This document shows, one piece after another, positions 52,826 through 64,000 of a stretch of 64,000 nucleotides of DNA. The DNA comes from Eriocheir sinensis (lineage: Eukaryota; Arthropoda; Malacostraca; Decapoda; Varunidae), in assembly GCF_024679095.1 (NCBI RefSeq), contig NC_066513.1:8079304-8143303 (forward strand). Reading direction: 5' to 3'. Within the stretch, counting starts at the first letter, position 1. Each line of letters begins with the position of its first letter. The notes under the pieces were generated by a model that was not told the origin of the DNA, did not search any database, and saw only the letters and a program-made list of their open reading frames with translations. Position numbers and translations under genes: made by a program.

Positions 52826-55641
52826 TGATGGAGTGCCTCCTATTGTCCTTAGAAACTGTGCTTCCGTGCTGACACCCTGCCTGGACAATCTTTTTCGCCT
52901 CTGCCTGTGAACTTATACATTTTCCTCCTGCTGGAAGTACGCCTTCATACAGTCTATGCCTTTAGAAGGGTGAACGTTCCAATCCCTCAAGCTGCCGCCC
53001 TATAGCTTTACTTTCATGTATATTTAAAGCTTTTAAATCAATCCTTAACCAGAAGATTCGAATGCATCTTTTCACTTCGGACCTTTTTTTCTGATCGCCA
53101 GTATGGGTTCCCCAAGGGGCGTTCTACTGGCGATCTTCTTGCTCTCTTAACTTTTTCTTGGCCATCCTCTCTTAGCCGTTTCGGTAAAACTTTCTCAGTT
53201 GCGCTAGGCATATCGAATGCTTTCGATAGAGTCTGGCACAACTCTTTCCTTTCTAAACTGCCCTCATACGGACTCCATCCTTCTCTCTGTTCCTTTATCA
53301 CCAGTTTCCTCTCCGGCCGTTTTATCCCTGCTGTGGTAGAAGGTCACTGTTCCTCCCCTAAACCTATCAACAGTAGTGTCCCACAGGGCTCTGTCCTATC
53401 ACACACTCCTTTCCTGTTATTCATCAATGATCTTCTTTCCATAACAAACTGTCTTATTCACTCATACGCTGACGATTCCACTCTGCATTATTCAACTTCT
53501 TTTAACAGAAGAACCTCTCATGAAGAATTGCAAGACTCCAGACTGGAGGCTGCAGAACGCTTAACGTCAGACTTTGCTATCATTTCTAATTTGGGTAAAA
53601 AAAACTGTGTGTCATTCAATGTCCTTCAATCATCCAAACATCTATCCTCTATTCTTCGACAACACTTAGCTATCACCTTCTTCAACACTAAACATCCTCG
53701 GTCTATCCTTAGTTCAAAATCTCAAATGGAAACCACATCTCGTCTCTCATTAAATCAGCTTCCTCGAGATTGGTTGTTCTGTATCGTCTCCGCCAGTTCT
53801 TTTCCCCCGCACTTATGCTTTCCGTATGCCTTGTCCACCCTCGTATGGAGTATGCATCTCACGTGTGGGAGAGCTCCGCTCACACAACTTTCTTGGACAG
53901 AGGAGAGAAGCATAATTCAATTCATGACTCACAGCATGGGTTCACGAAGGGTAGGTCTTGTCTTATTAACCTGTTGTCCTTCTACACTAAAGTAATCGAG
54001 GCGGTTGACATAGATGAAAACTATAACATATTGTATCTAGATTTAAGTCAGGCGTTCGACAAAGTCCCTTATCACCGGCTATTACTAAAATTACAGTTTC
54101 ATGGCGTACATGGGAAAGTTTTAAGCTGGATTAGGGCGTGGCTTAGTGGTAGGAAGCAGAGAGTGCAAATCAATGGTAAACAATCTGAATGTGGCAGTGT
54201 TACGAGTGGAATAGCACAAGGGTCGGTGCTGGGTCCGCTGCTTTTTATTATTTACATCAATGACTTGGACACAGGAATTAGTAGTGATGTCAGTAAGTTC
54301 GCAGATGATACCAAGATCAATAGTGTAATCCAGTCAGATAGGGACGCTAGCGTTCTCCAGGATGAGCTTGACAGACTATATGATTGGGCGGGGAAGTGGC
54401 AGATGGAATTCAATGTCGGGAAGTGTAGCATTCTGAGTGTAGGTAGGAATAACCCCTCACACAATTAATCCTTAAATGACACTCCTCTAAGCAGGTCTGG
54501 GTGTGAGAGAGACTTAGTCTTAGTGAGCGCTGTCCTCCGTCCTAGGGCTCAATGCATTCAGACTAAAAATTGTGCAAACAGGGTACTGGGTTTCATCTCA
54601 TGGAGCGTAAGCAATAGGAGCGCTGAAGTCATCATCACTAATTAGACCTCATCTCGATTATGCAGTTCAGTTCTGGTCCCCCTACTATAGAATGGATATC
54701 AAGATGTTAGAATCTGTACAGAGGAGGATGACAAAGATGATTCAGGGGGTGAGAAACTTGCCTTATGAAAACAGGCTGAAGCATTTAAATCTACACTCTC
54801 TAGAAAGGCGAAGATTGCGAGGAGACTTGATCGAAGTCTATAAATGGATGAAGGGCTTTAATAAAGGGGATGTCAATAAGATTTTGGTAGTAAAAGAGCG
54901 AAGTAGGACACGTAACAATGGTTTTAAGATATACAATTTCAGATTCAGCAAAGACATAGGCAAGAACTGGTTCACCAATAGAGTGGTAGATTAATGGAAC
55001 AGACTTGGCAGCCATGTTGTGGGTGCCAGTACCATAAATACATTCAAGAAGAGGTTAGATAATGTCATGGACAGTAAGGTAATGTGGGGTTAAGAGTACA
55101 GGAGCTGCCTTGTATAGGCCAACCGGCCTCTTGCAGACTCCTTACGTTCTTGTGTTTTTATGTTCTTATGTCTCATCAGCTCCCCTCCTCTTACTACTGA
55201 CAGCTTTATACCCCTTAAATTCCGCCGCCATGTTGCATCGCTTTCTATCTTCTATCGATATTTTCATGCTGACTGCTCTTCTGAACTTGCTAACTGCATG
55301 CCTTCCCCCCCCCCACCCTTCCGCGGCCCCGCTGCACACGTCTTTCTACTTAAGTTCATCCCTTTACTGTCCAAACCCCTTATGCAAGAGTTAACCAGCA
55401 TCTCCATTCTTTCATCCTCTTCACTGGTAGGTTCTGGAACAGCCTTCCTTCGTCCGTATTTACCCCTGCCTATGACCTGACCTATTTCAAGAAGTGTGTA
55501 TCAAGACACCTCTCTATCCGAAACTGATCTCTCTTTTGGCTACTCTATACTTTTAGCTATAGGGAGCAACATTTAGCGTGCTTTTTTTTTACATTTTCTT
55601 TTTGTTGCCCTTGAATTGCTCTCTGTGCTGTAAAAAAAAGA
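52826..55641 (+). mobile_element. LINE-A (plus), 5'-truncated, nested in LINE-A and carrying a CR1-A
   Basis: Starts at DGVPPIVLRNCASVLTPC, has SSVPQGSVLSHTPFLLFIND and HSYADDSTLHYS, reaches LVHPRMEYASHVWE at about 53870, is interrupted by CR1-A (53904-55166), resumes with the LISSPPLTTDSFIPLKFRRH region and ends in a short poly(A) (55632-55640). Frameshifts and substitutions are frequent. Confidence 0.8.
53904..55166 (+). mobile_element. CR1-A nested in LINE-A
   Basis: [60 protein letters not shown] (VPQGS changed to IAQGS), SKFADDTKINSVIQSDRD, NLPYENRLKHLNLHSLERRR and GKNWFTNRVVD. A 232-codon frame (53770-54468) fuses LINE-A and CR1-A codons by chance. The 3' end is a degenerate (TTCTTATG)n. 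It closely resembles the copy at 44386, including the same deletion after NRSAEV. Confidence 0.85.
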
Positions 55642-56356
55642 AGATAGAAAGGGAGGCAACATGGCGGTGGAATTCAAGAGGTAGAAGACTATCAGTAAGA
55701 GTAGAGGAGTTGATTAGCCGAAGAGCCGTAGACTCTACTTTGTCCAAGACAACTGTGTGTGTGGAGCCCACCACGTAAGATGTATACTCCATTCGAGGGC
55801 GGACAAGACCCATTTATATGAATAGTAACTGCACGAGGGAAAGGAACTGGCGGAGACGATACAGAACGTCCAACCTCGAGGAAGCTGATTTAGTAAGAGA
55901 AGAGATGTGAAGTTTCCTGTTAAGATTTTGCGGTAATGCTGAGATCACACATCTGCGATTTCGCTCTGCGACGGTTGGCGATTTTGAAAATGCACGAAAT
56001 CGTGGGAACATCGCCATTGTCTTTGCGCGTTTGCCTCTGTTTCAACTCACAGCAACATGGCGAGGGAGGGTCGCTCGCCTATACGCACACGAGGGCGACA
56101 GGCGAGGGGACGTCAAGGTGAATCGTGCGTGAATGCGCGCGACTGTACGCAGAGGAGCCCAATTTTGAAAATAAAACCCGTTGCGACGGTTCGCGATGGA
56201 CGCAGGGCCTGGCGACTATGCGCGACCGCCCCTCGTCTAGCCGCTCGACGTCGCACGCATGGTCGAGCAAACGTCGAGGGCGCGTCGCTGTACGACCCAT
56301 ATAGGCGGGCAACACTATTCGCGCTCTCTCTTCCATCCATCCCCCACACACCACAC

Positions 56357-56532
<176 letters not shown>

Positions 56533-56805
56533 CTAGCTAACTAACCAGAAATTAATCTTGGCACCCTGCATATCCCGACGCTCTAACGCTAAGGTTGTTA
56601 TTTTGGCTGATCAACCTTATAGGTTTTCAATATGGTAAAATAATCCCCATCTGGCAACGCCAGTTGCTTGTGTCGACTCAAATTTGATATCCGGTTAGTA
56701 ACGACCACCCAGTGCTTCAAGTAAGTAGTAGCCCGTGCTACCCTCCCTTGCTGTCGCTGATATTGCTTTATTGTTTTTTGCTTCTAATTCAGCAGTTCTT
56801 AACCC

Positions 56806-57132
56806 GGTGGGTCTTTATGGTCGGTCCAAGGCTTCTTCCCGGTGGGGCCTGATGGTCGGCCCAGCCCGTTCTGGCGCAGGCGAGTGTTTATAGTGGCGCC
56901 ATCTTGTGTTGGCTCATGCTGCCCCCCGAAACTCATCTTTGAGCCTCTCTTTGGAGAGATTATCTAGAGCCCGAGTTAATGGGTGGTCTTCAGGCCAGCA
57001 TGTGGATAGTCTTAGGCCACTCGGCGGTGACTGAAAAACCTCAGCTGTGCGGCGGCCAGGATTCGAACCCGCATCAATCCTGGAGCTCCTGACCGCGGGG
57101 CCGTCACGCTAACCATTCAGCCACCGCCTCCC
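56806..57132 (-). mobile_element. SINE1, near full-length, without poly(A)
   Basis: Contains the complement of all SINE1 segments: GGGCCTGATGGTCGGCCCAG, AGTGTTTATAGTGGCGCCAT, CAGCATGTGGATAGTCTTAG, GGATTCGAACCCGCATC (a good B box in antisense) and CCATTCAGCCACCGCCTCCC. The head ends at an AAATAAATAAATAAAT stretch leading to (TA)n. Confidence 0.8.
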
Positions 57133-57148
57133 CTAAATAAATAAATAA

Positions 57149-57150
<2 letters not shown>

Positions 57151-57242
<92 letters not shown>
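57151..57242. repeat. (TA)n followed by (CA)n, second copy
   Basis: About 72 bp of TA and 20 bp of CA, in the same order as at 56359. Confidence 0.95.
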
Positions 57243-57244
<2 letters not shown>

Positions 57245-57496
57245 TCACTAACCAGAAATTAATCTTGGCACCCTGCATATCCCGACGCTCTAACGCTAAG
57301 GTTATTATTTCGGCTGATCAACCTTATAGGTTTTCAATATGGTAAAATAATCCTCATATGGCAACGCCAGTTGCTTGTGTCGACTCAAATTTGATAGTAG
57401 GTTAGCAACAAACACCTAGTGCTTCAAGTAAGTAGTAGCCCGTGCTACCCTCCCTTGATGTCGCTGATATTGCTTTATTGTTTCTTGCTTCTAATT

Positions 57497-58011
57497 CAGC
57501 AGTTCTTAACCTGGGGGTCGTGATCTCCTGGAAACGAAGTAAGTTGTTTTGAGGAATATTGGATTTTATTCGTATGGTGTAAGGTTTTCTGCATGTTATA
57601 CCGTATCTACAACTTCTGTAATAAATTGTAAGTGGAAAGAGTTTTACAATCTGTAATAACTTGCTAACAAGCTAATGAAGTAGTCAAGAGAAATACATTA
57701 TTATTTTACTGTGTACTCTAGCTAATAATTTTACTGTGTACACTAGCTTAGAAGTTTGCATTTTGTAAAACCAGGCTATTATTTTGCATTTAGGAATGCT
57801 ATTCTATTATTTTGCATTCATGAATACTAGGCTATTGTTTAGCAGTTAGGCATACTATTCTATTATTTTGAATTCATGAACACTAGGGTATTATTTTGCA
57901 TTTATGAATACTATTCTATTATTTTCCATTCATGAATACTGGGCTATTATTTAGCAGTTAGGAATAATATGCTAGTATTATAAATTCATGAATACTAGGG
58001 TATTATTTTGC
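57497..58011 (+). mobile_element. hAT 5' leader fragment
   Basis: Starts CAGCAGTTCTTAACCTGGGG and continues with ATTGGATTTTATTCGTATGG and CCGTATCTACAACTTCTG, matching the reverse complement of 20000-20350, then the TTTTGCATTTATGAATACTA-type subterminal repeats. No transposase follows, so it is truncated. Confidence 0.75.
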
Positions 58012-58475
58012 AGGCGGGCAGGGTAGCGGCGTGTGGCAGGACAGTGTGAGTGCGAGCGAGTGGTCGCTCGCCACGGTTTTTCACTTGCTCCCGCTTGCTT
58101 GCTGCCATCTCCCTTTCCGAAGCAGCGTCGCTGCCATACGCACGATGTACAAAGTCGCTCGCATGTACGCTCGCATACACCACGACCCCTTGCGTTTGAC
58201 GAGGGTATGTTAGCGCATACTGCGATGGTCTCTCGCTTAACCGTGCGAATAATCGTGCGATTTGGCCAATATCGCAGACTTTCTGCGAACTTTTTAAACA
58301 TTTCAAAATGTTCGCGTGACGGGCCGGCACCAGCAAGTCGCGCGAACTTTATCGAGCGAATATTGCGACTAATCGCAGGGACGTCGCCACGATGTCGAGC
58401 GTATATACCGATTTCAGAAATTTTCAAAATCGCCAACCGTCGCAGAGCGAAATCGCGGATGTGTGATCCCAGCAT

Positions 58476-58600
58476 AGGCCACGCATGAGGGCTGGTACTG
58501 CCATTCCCTTCCATATTCCCCTAACTACCTCATACCAGTTAGCTCATAATTTAGCTACACTTCCTAGTCTTCCTAACCACTGGAAATGGTATGCTGCTTG
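58476..58600. other. Unassigned spacer
   Basis: Short unique sequence between the TIR element and the next LINE. Confidence 0.4.
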
Positions 58601-59470
58601 GTCCTATCAGTCCCATCCTCATCAATTATGATCCCTAGGCATTTGTATGGCTTATGCTCATGTCTCCTAGTGCCCAGGTCCTTCCATCGTGCTTAGCCTC
58701 AACATTTACTAATAATACCTGACTTCTCCCATTACTAAACTTCATATCAAAGTCCCTCTCACATTGTGCAACCACTTTTAACATTTGCATCAGGTCCTCA
58801 CTATCCTTACTCATGATCACCATGTCATCTGCATACAGGAGACGTCCTAACCGTTCACTCCCCACACTTATCCCATAACCTGATGTCCGCAACCTCTCTG
58901 CCAGCTCCATGTACGGCCCGAACAGTAGCGGGGACAGTAGCTACACACCCTTGCCTAACCCCTCTACGGCTGTTGACCCACTCTGTCTCTATATCCCCTA
59001 ACATATAGATTGCACATGTGTTATCGTACATACTATCTATTATCCCTACTTCCCTCTCACTCACTCCTATCCTAGCCAGCAATCAACTCAGCAAACCCCC
59101 AGCTACCGTATCATACGCTTTTTCTATGCTAGGAAACGCAAGGTATACCTTCCCACTCGTTCCTTTCATTCTTTCAATCACCGCATTTATTACAAACATG
59201 TTATCCTCCCCCTTTCCATCCTTATGACAACCTCACCCATTACCCTGTTTCTTCCACAACATCCACTCGTCCTATCAATAATCTTTCCTGTTGCGTCTGT
59301 AACAGCTATTGGCCGGTAGTTCTTTAACTCTTTCCTACTCTTGTGGTCCCCTTTGTGTAGCAGCGTCACCCCACTCTCGTTCCAATTTCCCGGCACTTTT
59401 CCCCCTAGCCAAATCTCTATAAACAACTTATACAAACTCTCTATCACACCTGGACCTCCTCTTTATAGAA
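58600..59470 (-). mobile_element. RTE-like LINE fragment (reverse transcriptase)
   Basis: Minus strand, in order: SLYKLFIEIWLGGKVPGNWN, GVTLLHKGDHKSRKELKNYR, PIAVTDATGKI (59190-59447); MLARIGVSEREVGIIDSMYD and SRRGVRQGC (58855-59082); GRLLYADDMVIMSKDSEDLM and FDMKFSNGRSQVLLVN (58635-58910). LYADD is intact, but a deletion removes the middle palm region after GKIIDR and frameshifts separate the parts. Confidence 0.75.
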
Positions 59471-59654
59471 TGCATTAGGAATGGCGCGGTAGGGATTAAC
59501 GAGACAGACTGAAACACGTGGACGCTGCAGTATGGATTGTTTACAAATACAAAAATGAGGAATGGAGTCAAAAGGTGAGGGAAGGACTGACGGAGGGAGC
59601 AACACACAAGACATGCGACTACACGGCAAAACCTAAATCTAAGGGTGGCCTCAT

Positions 59655-60190
59655 CACCACCACCACCACCACCATCACCACCACCACCACCCTCATCATT
59701 ATACCTTCATCATCACCATCCCTCTCATGTAGCCTCCACACCAAAAACCACCACCACCACCACTACCACCCACATCACTATACCTTCATCATTAGACCTT
59801 CATCATCACCATCCCTTTCATTAGCCTCACCACCACCACCACAACCCACATCACTATACCTTCATCATTAGACCTTCATCATCATCATCCCTTTCATTAG
59901 CCTCACCACCATCACCAACACCACCCACATCATCATACCTTCATCATCACCATCCCTTTCATGGAATATCACCACCACCACCATCCACATCATTATACCT
60001 TCATCAATAGATTTTCATTATCACCATCACTTTCATGTAATCTCACCCCCATCACCACCACACAAGTCATTACACCTTCATCTCACCTTCACCTTCATGT
60101 AGCCTCACCACCAACACCATCATCACAATCATCATCACCACTACTATCACCACCACTCTTACCACCACCACCACCACCACCATCTCCGTA
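59655..60190. repeat. (CAC/CAT)n-rich minisatellite with recurring ATACCTTCATCATCACCATC
   Basis: Imperfect CAC and ATC triplets with a longer unit (CTTCATCATCACCATCCCTTTCAT...TAGCCTCACCACC) repeated about six times. It ends about 35 bp before the FN3 exon acceptor and supplies a G-poor upstream tract. Confidence 0.9.
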
Positions 60191-60223
60191 ACTCACTCAC
60201 TGGTCCTTTTCCTCTTCACTCAG

Positions 60224-60446
60224 GCTGTGAGCTACCCCCGGCGGTGTGATCTTCAGTACTGGCTAGAACTGTGGGAGAAAAGGAACAACAGTTATTGTCA
60301 TATTGCAAATCATGTGACAAAGGAGGTGTATTATGATATTGACAACCTGCAGGCCTACACTAACTACCGTGTCAGAATTTATGCAATGGGAGGCGGGGAT
60401 GATTCTCCAAAAACCAGGTGGAGCAATGTGAAAACACTTCCTGACA
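60224..60446 (+). CDS. FN3 domain 2, C-terminal half (exon)
   Basis: A 223-nt exon from TTTTCCTCTTCACTCAG to a perfect GTAAGT, entering in phase 0 and leaving in phase 1. It encodes AVSYPRRCDLQYWLELWEKR, NNSYCHIANHVTKEVYYDID, NLQAYTNYRVRIYAMGGGDD and SPKTRWSNVKTLPD. It has the typical FN3 strands C to G, with L-x-A-Y-T-N-Y-R-V-R-I-Y as the E-F signature. Two cysteines (RCDLQY and SYCHI) could form a disulfide, and an NNS sequon is present. The phase-1 exit predicts another FN3 or linker exon downstream, which lies outside the window. Confidence 0.85.
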
Positions 60447-60595
60447 GTAAGTTGTGTGTCCTGCACGCCAACGGGTGATCTCGATTACTTAACTTTCAAC
60501 AACAAAGGGTGAGTCAAGGATTGTCAGCACTATGTAGACTTTATTATGATCTGGGAAGATGAAAACATGCTGTGGAACTTTACAGGAACTGTACA

Positions 60596-60599
<4 letters not shown>

Positions 60600-60648
<49 letters not shown>
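60600..60648. repeat. (GT)n microsatellite
   Basis: About 49 bp bordering the 5' truncation of the following LINE-A. Confidence 0.95.
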
Positions 60649-60650
<2 letters not shown>

Positions 60651-60654
60651 TTAC

Positions 60655-61775
60655 CTATTTATCTTTGCTTTCTAAACTGCCCTCTTTCGGATTCTATCCC
60701 TCTCTCTGTTCCTTTATCTCCAGTTTCCTTTCCGGCCGTTCTTTTTCTGCGGTGGTAGACGGTAACTGTTCTTCCCCTAAACCTATCAACAGTGGGGTTC
60801 CACGGGGCTCTGTCCTATCACTCACTCTCTTCCTGTTATTCATCAATGATCGTCTTTCCATAACAAACTGTCCTGTCCACTCATACGCCGACGACTCCAC
60901 TCTGCATTATTCAACTTCTTTCAATAGAAGGCCATCCCAACAAGAAATATACGACTCCAGACTGGAGGCTGCAGAACGCTTAACCTCAGACCTTGCTATC
61001 ATTTCCGATTAGGGTAGAAGGAACCTTGTGTCTTTCAATGCCTCAAAAACTCAATTTCTCCACCTATCAACTCGACACAATCTTCCAAACACCTATCCCC
61101 TATTCTTCGACAACACTCAGCTGTCACCTTCTTCAACACTAGATATCCTCGGTCTATCCTTAACTCAATATCTCAACTGGAAACTTCATATCTCCTCTCT
61201 CGCTAAATCAGCTTCCTCGAGGTCTCCGCCAGTTCTTCTCCCCCGCACAGTTGCTATCCATATACACAGCTCTTCTGAACAGAGAAGAGTCTAAGGCTCT
61301 TCGTCTCATCAGCTCTCCTCCTCCTACCGATAGTCTTCTACCTCTTAAATTCCGTCGCGATGTTGCCTCTCTTTCTTACTTCTATCGATATTTTCATGCC
61401 GATTGTTCTTCTGAACTTGCTAACTGCATGCCTCCCCCCCTCCCGCGGCCCCGCTGCACGCGACTTTCTACTCATGCTCATCCCTATACTGTCCAAACCC
61501 CTTATGCAAGAGTTAACCAGCATCTTCACTCTTTCATCCCTTACGCTGGTAAACTCTGGAACAATCTTCCTTCATCTGTATTTCCTCCTGCCTACGACTT
61601 GAACTCTTTCAAGAGGAGGGTATCAGGACACCTCTCCTCCCGAAATTGACCTCTCTTTCGGCCACCTCTTTTGATTCTTTTTTTAGGAGCAGCGAGTAGC
61701 GGGCTTTTTTTTTATTATTGTTTCCTTTTTTTGTGGCCTTGAACTGTCCCCTTTGTTGTAAAAAAAAAAAAAAAA
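60655..61775 (+). mobile_element. LINE-A, 5'-truncated
   Basis: LSKLPSFGFYPSLCSFISSF, SGVPRGSVLSLTLFLLFIND (Gln to Arg), HSYADDSTLHYS, then a TAG at 61012; later HISSLAKSASSR, a deletion that removes LVRPRMEYASHVWGG, and a long intact end (61251-61649) closing with SGHLSSRN and poly(A) at 61760-61775. Confidence 0.85.
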
Positions 61776-62027
61776 TACAAGGCCTGAATTCAAGCTCGGT
61801 CAGTCCTGTCTCCTAATTGATATTTGTCCAGACTTTCCTTCATTTTACGGACACTGTCCGCTGAAACAATGTCTTTGCTAAGTCCATTGCATGTATTCCC
61901 ACTCCTGTATGGACAATTGAACTTCTTTATTGTATTTTTTATACAAGTCCCATTTCTTAGTTTCTTACTGTGTCTGTGTCTCAGTTGCCTCCTCCCTTAC
62001 ATCTCGATTAAATAATATATATCTAGC

Positions 62028-62200
62028 ACTTCCATTTTTTTTTTTTTTTTTTTTTTTACGTCGTTGCCTGTTGCGCCGGTAGGCATCTTCCTGGTGGGAC
62101 CTGATGGTCGGCCCAAGGCTTCTTCCAAGTGGGGCCTGATGGTCGGCCCAGCCCGTTCTGGCGGAGGCGAGTGTTTATAGTGGCGCCATCTTTTAACTCG
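62028..62200 (-). mobile_element. SINE1, 3' half with poly(T) in + orientation
   Basis: A run of T (62033-62057) then ACGTCGTTGCCTGTTGCGCC, GGCCTGATGGTCGGCCCAG and AGTGTTTATAGTGGCGCCAT. The tRNA head is missing (5' truncation). Confidence 0.8.
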
Positions 62201-63084
62201 TATGCCTGTACAACGCTATCAGGTCTCCCCTTTCTCTTCGTTCTTCCAGTGTTGGTAAGCCTAGTTCCTCTAATCTAGTCTAGTATGGCAGGCTTGATAG
62301 TTCTGGTACCATCTTAGTCACAATCCTTATCCTTATCTTATATCCTTTTTCTTGTGTGGTAACCAGCTAACCGCCGCAAACTCTAGCCTTGGTCTAATCA
62401 ATGTAGTTATTATTTTCTTTATTATGTCTCCTTCCAAGTAGTGAAATGTCACTCTAATATTTTGCGGCAGACTACATGTCTCTCCGAATATCTTGTTTAC
62501 GTGTTTTCTTAGGTGTCAGTGTATCTTGTATTATTATAATTCCTAAGTCGTTCTCTTCCATCACTGTGTCGATGATCCACCTCATACACTCCACTTGGTC
62601 TATTTTTACTTTTGCCGATTTTCATTGTGTGTCACTTCTTTTCATTGAACTCCATTCCACATTTTTCACTACATTTATGTATCTCATTTAAAGCTTCCTG
62701 CAGTTTATTACAATCATCCTCATCCCTTTTTTTTAAAGCAGTTTGGCGTCATCTTCAAATATACTCATGTAACTCTTTAATCATTTATATATATTAAAAA
62801 CATTATTGGCGGTAACACTGATCCCTGTGAAAATCAACTTGTGGCCGTTCTCCATTATGATATTTCATCTTTCAACACAGTTCTCATTGCTCTGTTTGTT
62901 AGGTAAATTTTCATCCATTCTGTCATTTAGATCCCCAATCCTCCTCTATTTTTTTTTTCACAGCAGTCTTTTATGTGGACTTTTATCAAATGTCTTTTTT
63001 AGGTAAAAAATATATGCACTCCGCCCATTCCTCTCTCTCCTGCACTATATATATTACTCTTCAGTAAAAACATATCACATTTGT

Positions 63085-63259
63085 AACTTGAATTTGAACT
63101 TGAACTCTTTCAAGAGGAGGGTCACAGACTCTCTCTCCCGAAACTGATCTTTTTTTTCACCACCTTTCTTCTTTTTCTTTAGGCAGCGCGAGCGCTTTTT
63201 TTTTTTTTTTTTGTTTTGTTTTTTTTTTCCTTTGAGCTGTAAAAAAAAAAAAAAAAAAT
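63085..63259 (+). mobile_element. LINE-A terminal 170 bp with poly(A)
   Basis: TTGAACTCTTTCAAGAGGAG, a CTCTCTCCCGAAACTGATC segment, the GAGCGC...T-run region and CTTTGAGCTGT followed by 18 A. A very short 5'-truncated insertion. Confidence 0.8.
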
Positions 63260-63497
63260 TTACCTTGTCTGAATCCAAATTGACTTTTATTTAATAACTT
63301 ATCTCTTCCTAGATGGTCTACCTACTGTCTTTTAATTATCTTTCCACACAACTTGCACATTACGCCTGTTATAAAAACCGGTCTATAGTTCAGAGGCTCT
63401 TTTTTGTTTCCGCTCTTATATAATGGGACCACCTGTGCTTTTTTTCCATTGTACTGGGACTTCCCCGGTCTTGATTGAACAACTTTTAATAACATGA

Positions 63498-63823
63498 TTT
63501 TTTTTTTTCATGTACGCCGGTAGGCTTTTCTTGAGGGGCCTAGATGGTAGTCGGCCCCAGGCCGTCATGGCGCAGGCAAGTGTTTATAGTGGCGCCATCT
63601 CTTGGCTCATGCTGCCCCCCGAAACTCGTTTTTGTTTCACTTGGACGGTTTCCTCTAGAGTCCGGGTTGATGGTTTGTCTTCAGGACAGCATGTGGGTAG
63701 TTTTAAGCCACTCGGCGGTGACTGAAAAATCCGAGGTGGTAGGGTGGGGATTCGAACCCGCGTCGTCCTTCACGCGGTGAATGTGGGCCAAACACGCTAC
63801 CACTCAGCCACCGCCTACCCTAA
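63498..63823 (-). mobile_element. SINE1, near full-length
   Basis: T run, TACGCCGGTAGGCTTTTCTT, AGTGTTTATAGTGGCGCCAT, CAGCATGTGGGTAGTTTTAA, GGATTCGAACCCGCGTC (antisense B box) and CCACTCAGCCACCGCCTAC. One of the two GACC-type body repeats is missing relative to 41045. Confidence 0.8.
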
Positions 63824-64000
63824 TTGGCTATATTTCCTGCTCACTGCACTCATTTAGTACTTGACCTCCTATTTCATCTGGACCCATTGTGTTCTTACCA
63901 TCTAGTGATTTTAATAGCTTCATTATCTCCTTTCTATCCACTTTTATGTTTTCCAATCTCTTGACGCTTCTCTCTTCATTTCTCGTTTCAAATTTAATAT

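Larger units (their letters stand above)
52475..55935 (-). mobile_element. LINE-A (minus) 3' end, split by a + strand LINE-A insertion
   Basis: Minus-strand LINE-A 3' sequence occupies 52475-52825 and continues without loss at 55642-55935 (GATAGAAAGGGAGGCAACAT ...). Everything between is a later + strand LINE-A. AGAA on both sides of the insert could be a short target duplication. The left end (LINE-A 3' end) is A-rich; the right end meets the TIR element at 55936. Confidence 0.75.
61780..64000 (-). mobile_element. LINE-D-like element, broken by two SINE1 copies and a LINE-A tail
   Basis: Minus-strand order from right to left: LLKSLDGKNTMGPDE-like start (63880-63930), GNKKEPLNYRPVFITGVMCK and NKSQFGFRQG (63265-63480), IYLTNRAMRTVL, IMFLIYIND, SYMSIFEDDAKLL (catalytic FADD changed to FEDD), VEWNSMKRSDTQ, NDLGIIIIQDTL and RLEELGLPTLEERRK (62200-62280), then a degenerate end to 61780. 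Many stops. Interrupted at 62028-62200, 63085-63259 and 63498-63823. It continues beyond the window. Confidence 0.65.

Noticed and set aside
52475..53910. Twin-priming 5' inversion of a single LINE-A
   Set aside because: The + segment has its own poly(A) and the minus copy resumes beyond it at 55642, so it is a separate nested insertion.

Overview
The window is eukaryotic genomic DNA, most likely from a decapod crustacean or a close relative. This is inferred from spliceosomal introns, very dense di- and trinucleotide microsatellites, several CR1-, Jockey/I- and RTE-like LINE families, hAT and other DNA transposons, tRNA-derived SINEs and a Penelope-like fragment. There is no bacterial gene organisation, rRNA, CRISPR array or credible functional tRNA. 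I had no database access, so family names rest on motif recognition.

One host gene appears to span most of the window on the + strand, with introns up to about 17 kb. The coding exons I can support are: 9736-9796 (start codon and first half of a signal peptide), 13397-13439 (rest of the signal peptide), 25018-25169 and 42496-42745 (one fibronectin type III domain), and 49746-49813 and 60224-60446 (a second FN3 domain). The four FN3 exons join with consistent phases (1-0, 0-1, 1-0, 0-1), each FN3 being cut mid-domain by a phase-0 intron and bounded by phase-1 introns. The product is a secreted or cell-surface multi-FN3 protein and continues beyond the window. The link between the signal-peptide exons and the first FN3 exon is unresolved. 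Its identity (receptor phosphatase-like, cytokine-receptor-like or other) cannot be decided here.

Layout. 1-9.7 kb: CR1 fragment, a 1.65-kb minisatellite, an old LINE-A fragment with a SINE, a 70-bp tandem repeat, a decayed gene of an uncharacterised metazoan repeat-associated protein family, and another SINE. 9.7-25 kb: first exons, a deleted hAT with an 8-bp target duplication, a nearly complete LINE-A, a hAT transposase pseudogene, and fragments of LINE-D and CR1-E. 25-42.5 kb: a dense nest with eight long (TA)n arrays, two LINE-A copies arranged tail to tail, each carrying a CR1, one CR1 in turn carrying a solo LTR; then a Penelope-like end with a hammerhead-like motif and a LINE-D copy. 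42.5-60.4 kb: FN3 exons separated by LINE-C (carrying a CR1 and an inverted-repeat DNA element), a LINE-A within a LINE-A, and a long-TIR DNA element. 60.4-64 kb: more LINE-A, LINE-D and SINE1 copies.

None of the LINE copies has an undamaged full reading frame. The most striking patterns are the stratified nesting, the expansion of TA arrays inside conserved reverse-transcriptase codons and at element edges, and the way tandem repeats abut nearly all exons of the host gene.
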